DNA of 8,437 nucleotides, from contig JAJBTR010000385.1 in NCBI GenBank assembly GCA_020860745.1, positions 2,878 to 11,314 on the forward strand, read 5' to 3'. Origin of the DNA: Lachnospiraceae bacterium (GTDB lineage: Bacteria > Bacillota > Clostridia > Lachnospirales > Lachnospiraceae). The notes under the pieces were generated by a model. That model had not been told where the DNA came from and ran no database searches. It worked only from the letters and a program-made list of their open reading frames with translations. Positions 6,737 through 8,437 of the stretch are shown piece after piece; position 1 is the first letter of the stretch, and every line of letters starts with the position of its first letter. A program made the translations under genes and the position numbers.

Positions 6737-8353
6737 GTGAAACAGCATAGGCTGAGGGATAAGATTTTGCGAAATTACGTCGTGATGGCGGTGGTCCTGA
6801 TGGTTTCCATCTCGCTTGCAGTTTCCCTGCGTTATCGCAGTGAGATCATCGGCCAGTATCGGAATATGGCGCTTTCCTACGCGAAGATCGTGGCGGCCTA
6901 TATCGATGGGGATCGTGTGGAGGGCTATCTGGAAACCGGCGAGAGGGATGCGTATTATGAGGAAGTGATGGATTTTTTAAATCTTCATCTGGAGAATTCC
7001 GACATAAAATATCTTTACGTGATCGTCCCGGAGGAAGACGATTATATCTGTATATGGGAAGCGGACAGCTCAGATTATGAGATGAACCTGGGCGAGCACG
7101 GGGAATACCGCAAAAGTGACAGCAGGGAAATAGTGTATGCCGCATTTTCCAGGGAACCGGAGATCCGGCTGTTGCACATTACGTCGGAGGCCGAGGGCTC
7201 GATTGTCTGTCTGTACTACCCGGTTTATGACAGCAGCGGTGAGCCGGTTGCGGTCGTCGGTGTGGATCTGTCCGTGCCGATGCTGAACCGGAAAATCCTG
7301 TCGGTGTCGCTGATGATCGTGGGCTGCATTGTTGTGATTGTCCTGCTTGCCATCGGGTTTTGCATCCGGAATATGCGAAGAAATGTGGAGCGGCCGATCC
7401 GAATTCTGAATGGGGTGGCGCAGGGCATAGTAGATCACCTGGAAGAGAAGGATACGCTTGTCATTCCCGTTCATACGGGGGATGAGATCGAGGAGCTGGC
7501 GCGCGCCTTTGAGGGACTGCACCGGGAACTGGTCGAATATATACAGCGTCTGTACACAGTGACTGCCGAGAAAGAGCGTGTGGGTGCGGAGCTTTCCGTG
7601 GCGGCGAAAATCCAGGAGGACATGTTGCCGGGCATTTTCCCGACCTTTTCAGATCGTGATGAGTTCGAACTCTTTGCGTCCATGAATCCCGCAAAAGAGG
7701 TGGGCGGCGACTTCTATGATTTCTTTCTGGTGGACGAAGATCACCTCGCGCTTGTGATTGCGGATGTGTCCGGGAAGGGCGTACCGGCGGCGATGTTTAT
7801 GGTCAAAGCAAAGACGCTGATAAAGAATGCCGCTCAGATGGGACTCTCCCCGAAAGCTGTGCTTGAGAAGGCCAACAATCAGCTTTGCGAAAACAATGAG
7901 ACCGAGATGTTTGCCACGGCCTGGATTGGGATACTGACGATTTCGGACGGCTGTATGGTGTGCGCGAACGCGGGCCATGAATATCCGGCGATTCGGAAAG
8001 AAGGCGGCAGCTTCGAACTTTTCCGCGACCGTCACGGACTGGTGCTTGCCGGGATGGAGAATATGCATTACAGCGAATATGAACTGAGGTTTATGCCGGG
8101 AGACGCCATCTTCGTTTATACGGACGGCGTGACGGAAGCGACCAGCGGGGCAAACGAGCTTTTTGGCACAGAGCGTATGCTCCGGGCGCTCAATCGGAAA
8201 GAGCACGCGTCCTGTTCGGAGCTGTTCGCACAGGTGCAGGGGGATATCGATGCGTTTGTGGGGGACGCCCCTCAATTTGATGATATCACGATGCTGACCC
8301 TGTGCTATCGCGGAAAGCATTCCGAACATTTGCATGAAAAATCGACCGTTTAA
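6737..8353 (+). CDS. Membrane sensor PP2C (SpoIIE/RsbU-type) phosphatase with Cache-like and HAMP domains
   Basis: This 538-residue protein would dephosphorylate the STAS partner and so switch the pathway on when its outer domain senses a signal. From the N-terminus it has a transmembrane helix (about 14-32), an extracellular region of about 150 residues resembling a Cache sensor (IKYLYVIVPEED and YYPVYDSSGEPVAVVGVDLS are typical strands), a second helix (about 187-210), a HAMP linker (about 211-265), a short coiled coil including the family motif AAKIQEDMLP (289-298), and a SpoIIE-type PP2C domain (about 300-530). Metal-binding Asp residues are present: Asp325 in GGDFYD, Asp343 in ADVSGKG, Asp463 in YTDGVTEA, and Asp515 and Asp516 in FDDITML, so it should be active. 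It lies 78 bases after the kinase gene and is the last gene seen. The ligand is unknown. Confidence 0.9.
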   Translation: MKQHRLRDKILRNYVVMAVVLMVSISLAVSLRYRSEIIGQYRNMALSYAKIVAAYIDGDRVEGYLETGERDAYYEEVMDFLNLHLENSDIKYLYVIVPEEDDYICIWEADSSDYEMNLGEHGEYRKSDSREIVYAAFSREPEIRLLHITSEAEGSIVCLYYPVYDSSGEPVAVVGVDLSVPMLNRKILSVSLMIVGCIVVIVLLAIGFCIRNMRRNVERPIRILNGVAQGIVDHLEEKDTLVIPVHTGDEIEELARAFEGLHRELVEYIQRLYTVTAEKERVGAELSVAAKIQEDMLPGIFPTFSDRDEFELFASMNPAKEVGGDFYDFFLVDEDHLALVIADVSGKGVPAAMFMVKAKTLIKNAAQMGLSPKAVLEKANNQLCENNETEMFATAWIGILTISDGCMVCANAGHEYPAIRKEGGSFELFRDRHGLVLAGMENMHYSEYELRFMPGDAIFVYTDGVTEATSGANELFGTERMLRALNRKEHASCSELFAQVQGDIDAFVGDAPQFDDITMLTLCYRGKHSEHLHEKSTV

Positions 8354-8437
8354 CTCGAAATTCTTGCTTTTTTTGCTTTCTCAGTTTATCATGAAATAGT
8401 ATATTGTTGTTCTATAATTTATGTGATTGTTTTGTTT
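8354..8437. other. AT-rich non-coding 3' flank
   Basis: After the phosphatase stop the sequence changes sharply to about one quarter GC, with a T7 run at 8368-8374 and a TATAAT at 8413-8418. I found no convincing hairpin before the T run, so a Rho-independent terminator is not supported, and no good -35 box fits the TATAAT. It probably marks the end of the operon, and may hold the promoter of a gene beyond the window. Confidence 0.4.

Noticed and set aside
7649..8335. Long minus-strand frame of 228 codons
   Set aside because: It is antisense to the conserved PP2C domain, with a His/Arg-rich composition typical of a shadow frame.
8368..8418. T7 run as a Rho-independent terminator and TATAAT at 8413 as a promoter
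   Set aside because: No stem longer than four base pairs precedes the T run, and no -35-like sequence is at proper distance from the TATAAT.
1..8437. CRISPR arrays, tRNA or rRNA genes, insertion sequences
   Set aside because: I saw no regularly spaced direct DNA repeats, no tRNA-like cloverleaf and no transposase frame.

Overview
The window reads as one co-directional gene cluster, all on the + strand, from a Clostridia-type Firmicute. This placement is an inference from strong AGGAGG-like ribosome sites, Nif11-leader peptides, a compact HlyD-like protein without an adaptor hairpin, and a SpoIIAA/SpoIIAB/RsbU-style partner switch. The fairly GC-rich codon use would fit a gut Lachnospiraceae or Oscillospiraceae member, but the species cannot be named from the sequence.

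Layout. Positions 1-322 hold the 3' part of a first Nif11-leader RiPP precursor whose start lies before the window, and 345-731 hold a second, complete precursor. Both leaders end in VAGG. Both core regions are built from three copies of the same nine-residue pattern, C-x-C-x-x-x-G-x-G. Positions 833-1315 encode a small HlyD-like membrane protein. Positions 1371-3572 encode an ABC exporter with an N-terminal C39 peptidase carrying an intact catalytic triad. Positions 3598-5785 encode a second ABC exporter subunit, interrupted by a one-base frameshift at a run of five G (4146-4150). These three components match the known NHLM (nitrile-hydratase-leader microcin) export system. Positions 5881-6180 (STAS anti-anti-sigma factor), about 6200-6658 (RsbW/SpoIIAB-like HATPase) and about 6737-8353 (membrane sensor PP2C phosphatase with Cache-like, HAMP and SpoIIE domains) form a complete partner-switching signalling set. 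The last 84 bases are AT-rich and contain no gene that I can see.

How they may work together. The precursors would be cut after the double glycine by the C39 domain and exported by the ABC pair with the small HlyD-like protein. The partner switch next to them would link an extracellular signal, sensed by the phosphatase, to a kinase-controlled output. No sigma factor lies in the window, so its target is unknown. No RiPP-modifying enzyme (LanM, YcaO, radical SAM) lies in the window either; if one exists it is probably upstream. The features most worth following are the six CxCxxxGxG core repeats, the partner switch placed directly behind a RiPP exporter, and the ABC frameshift.
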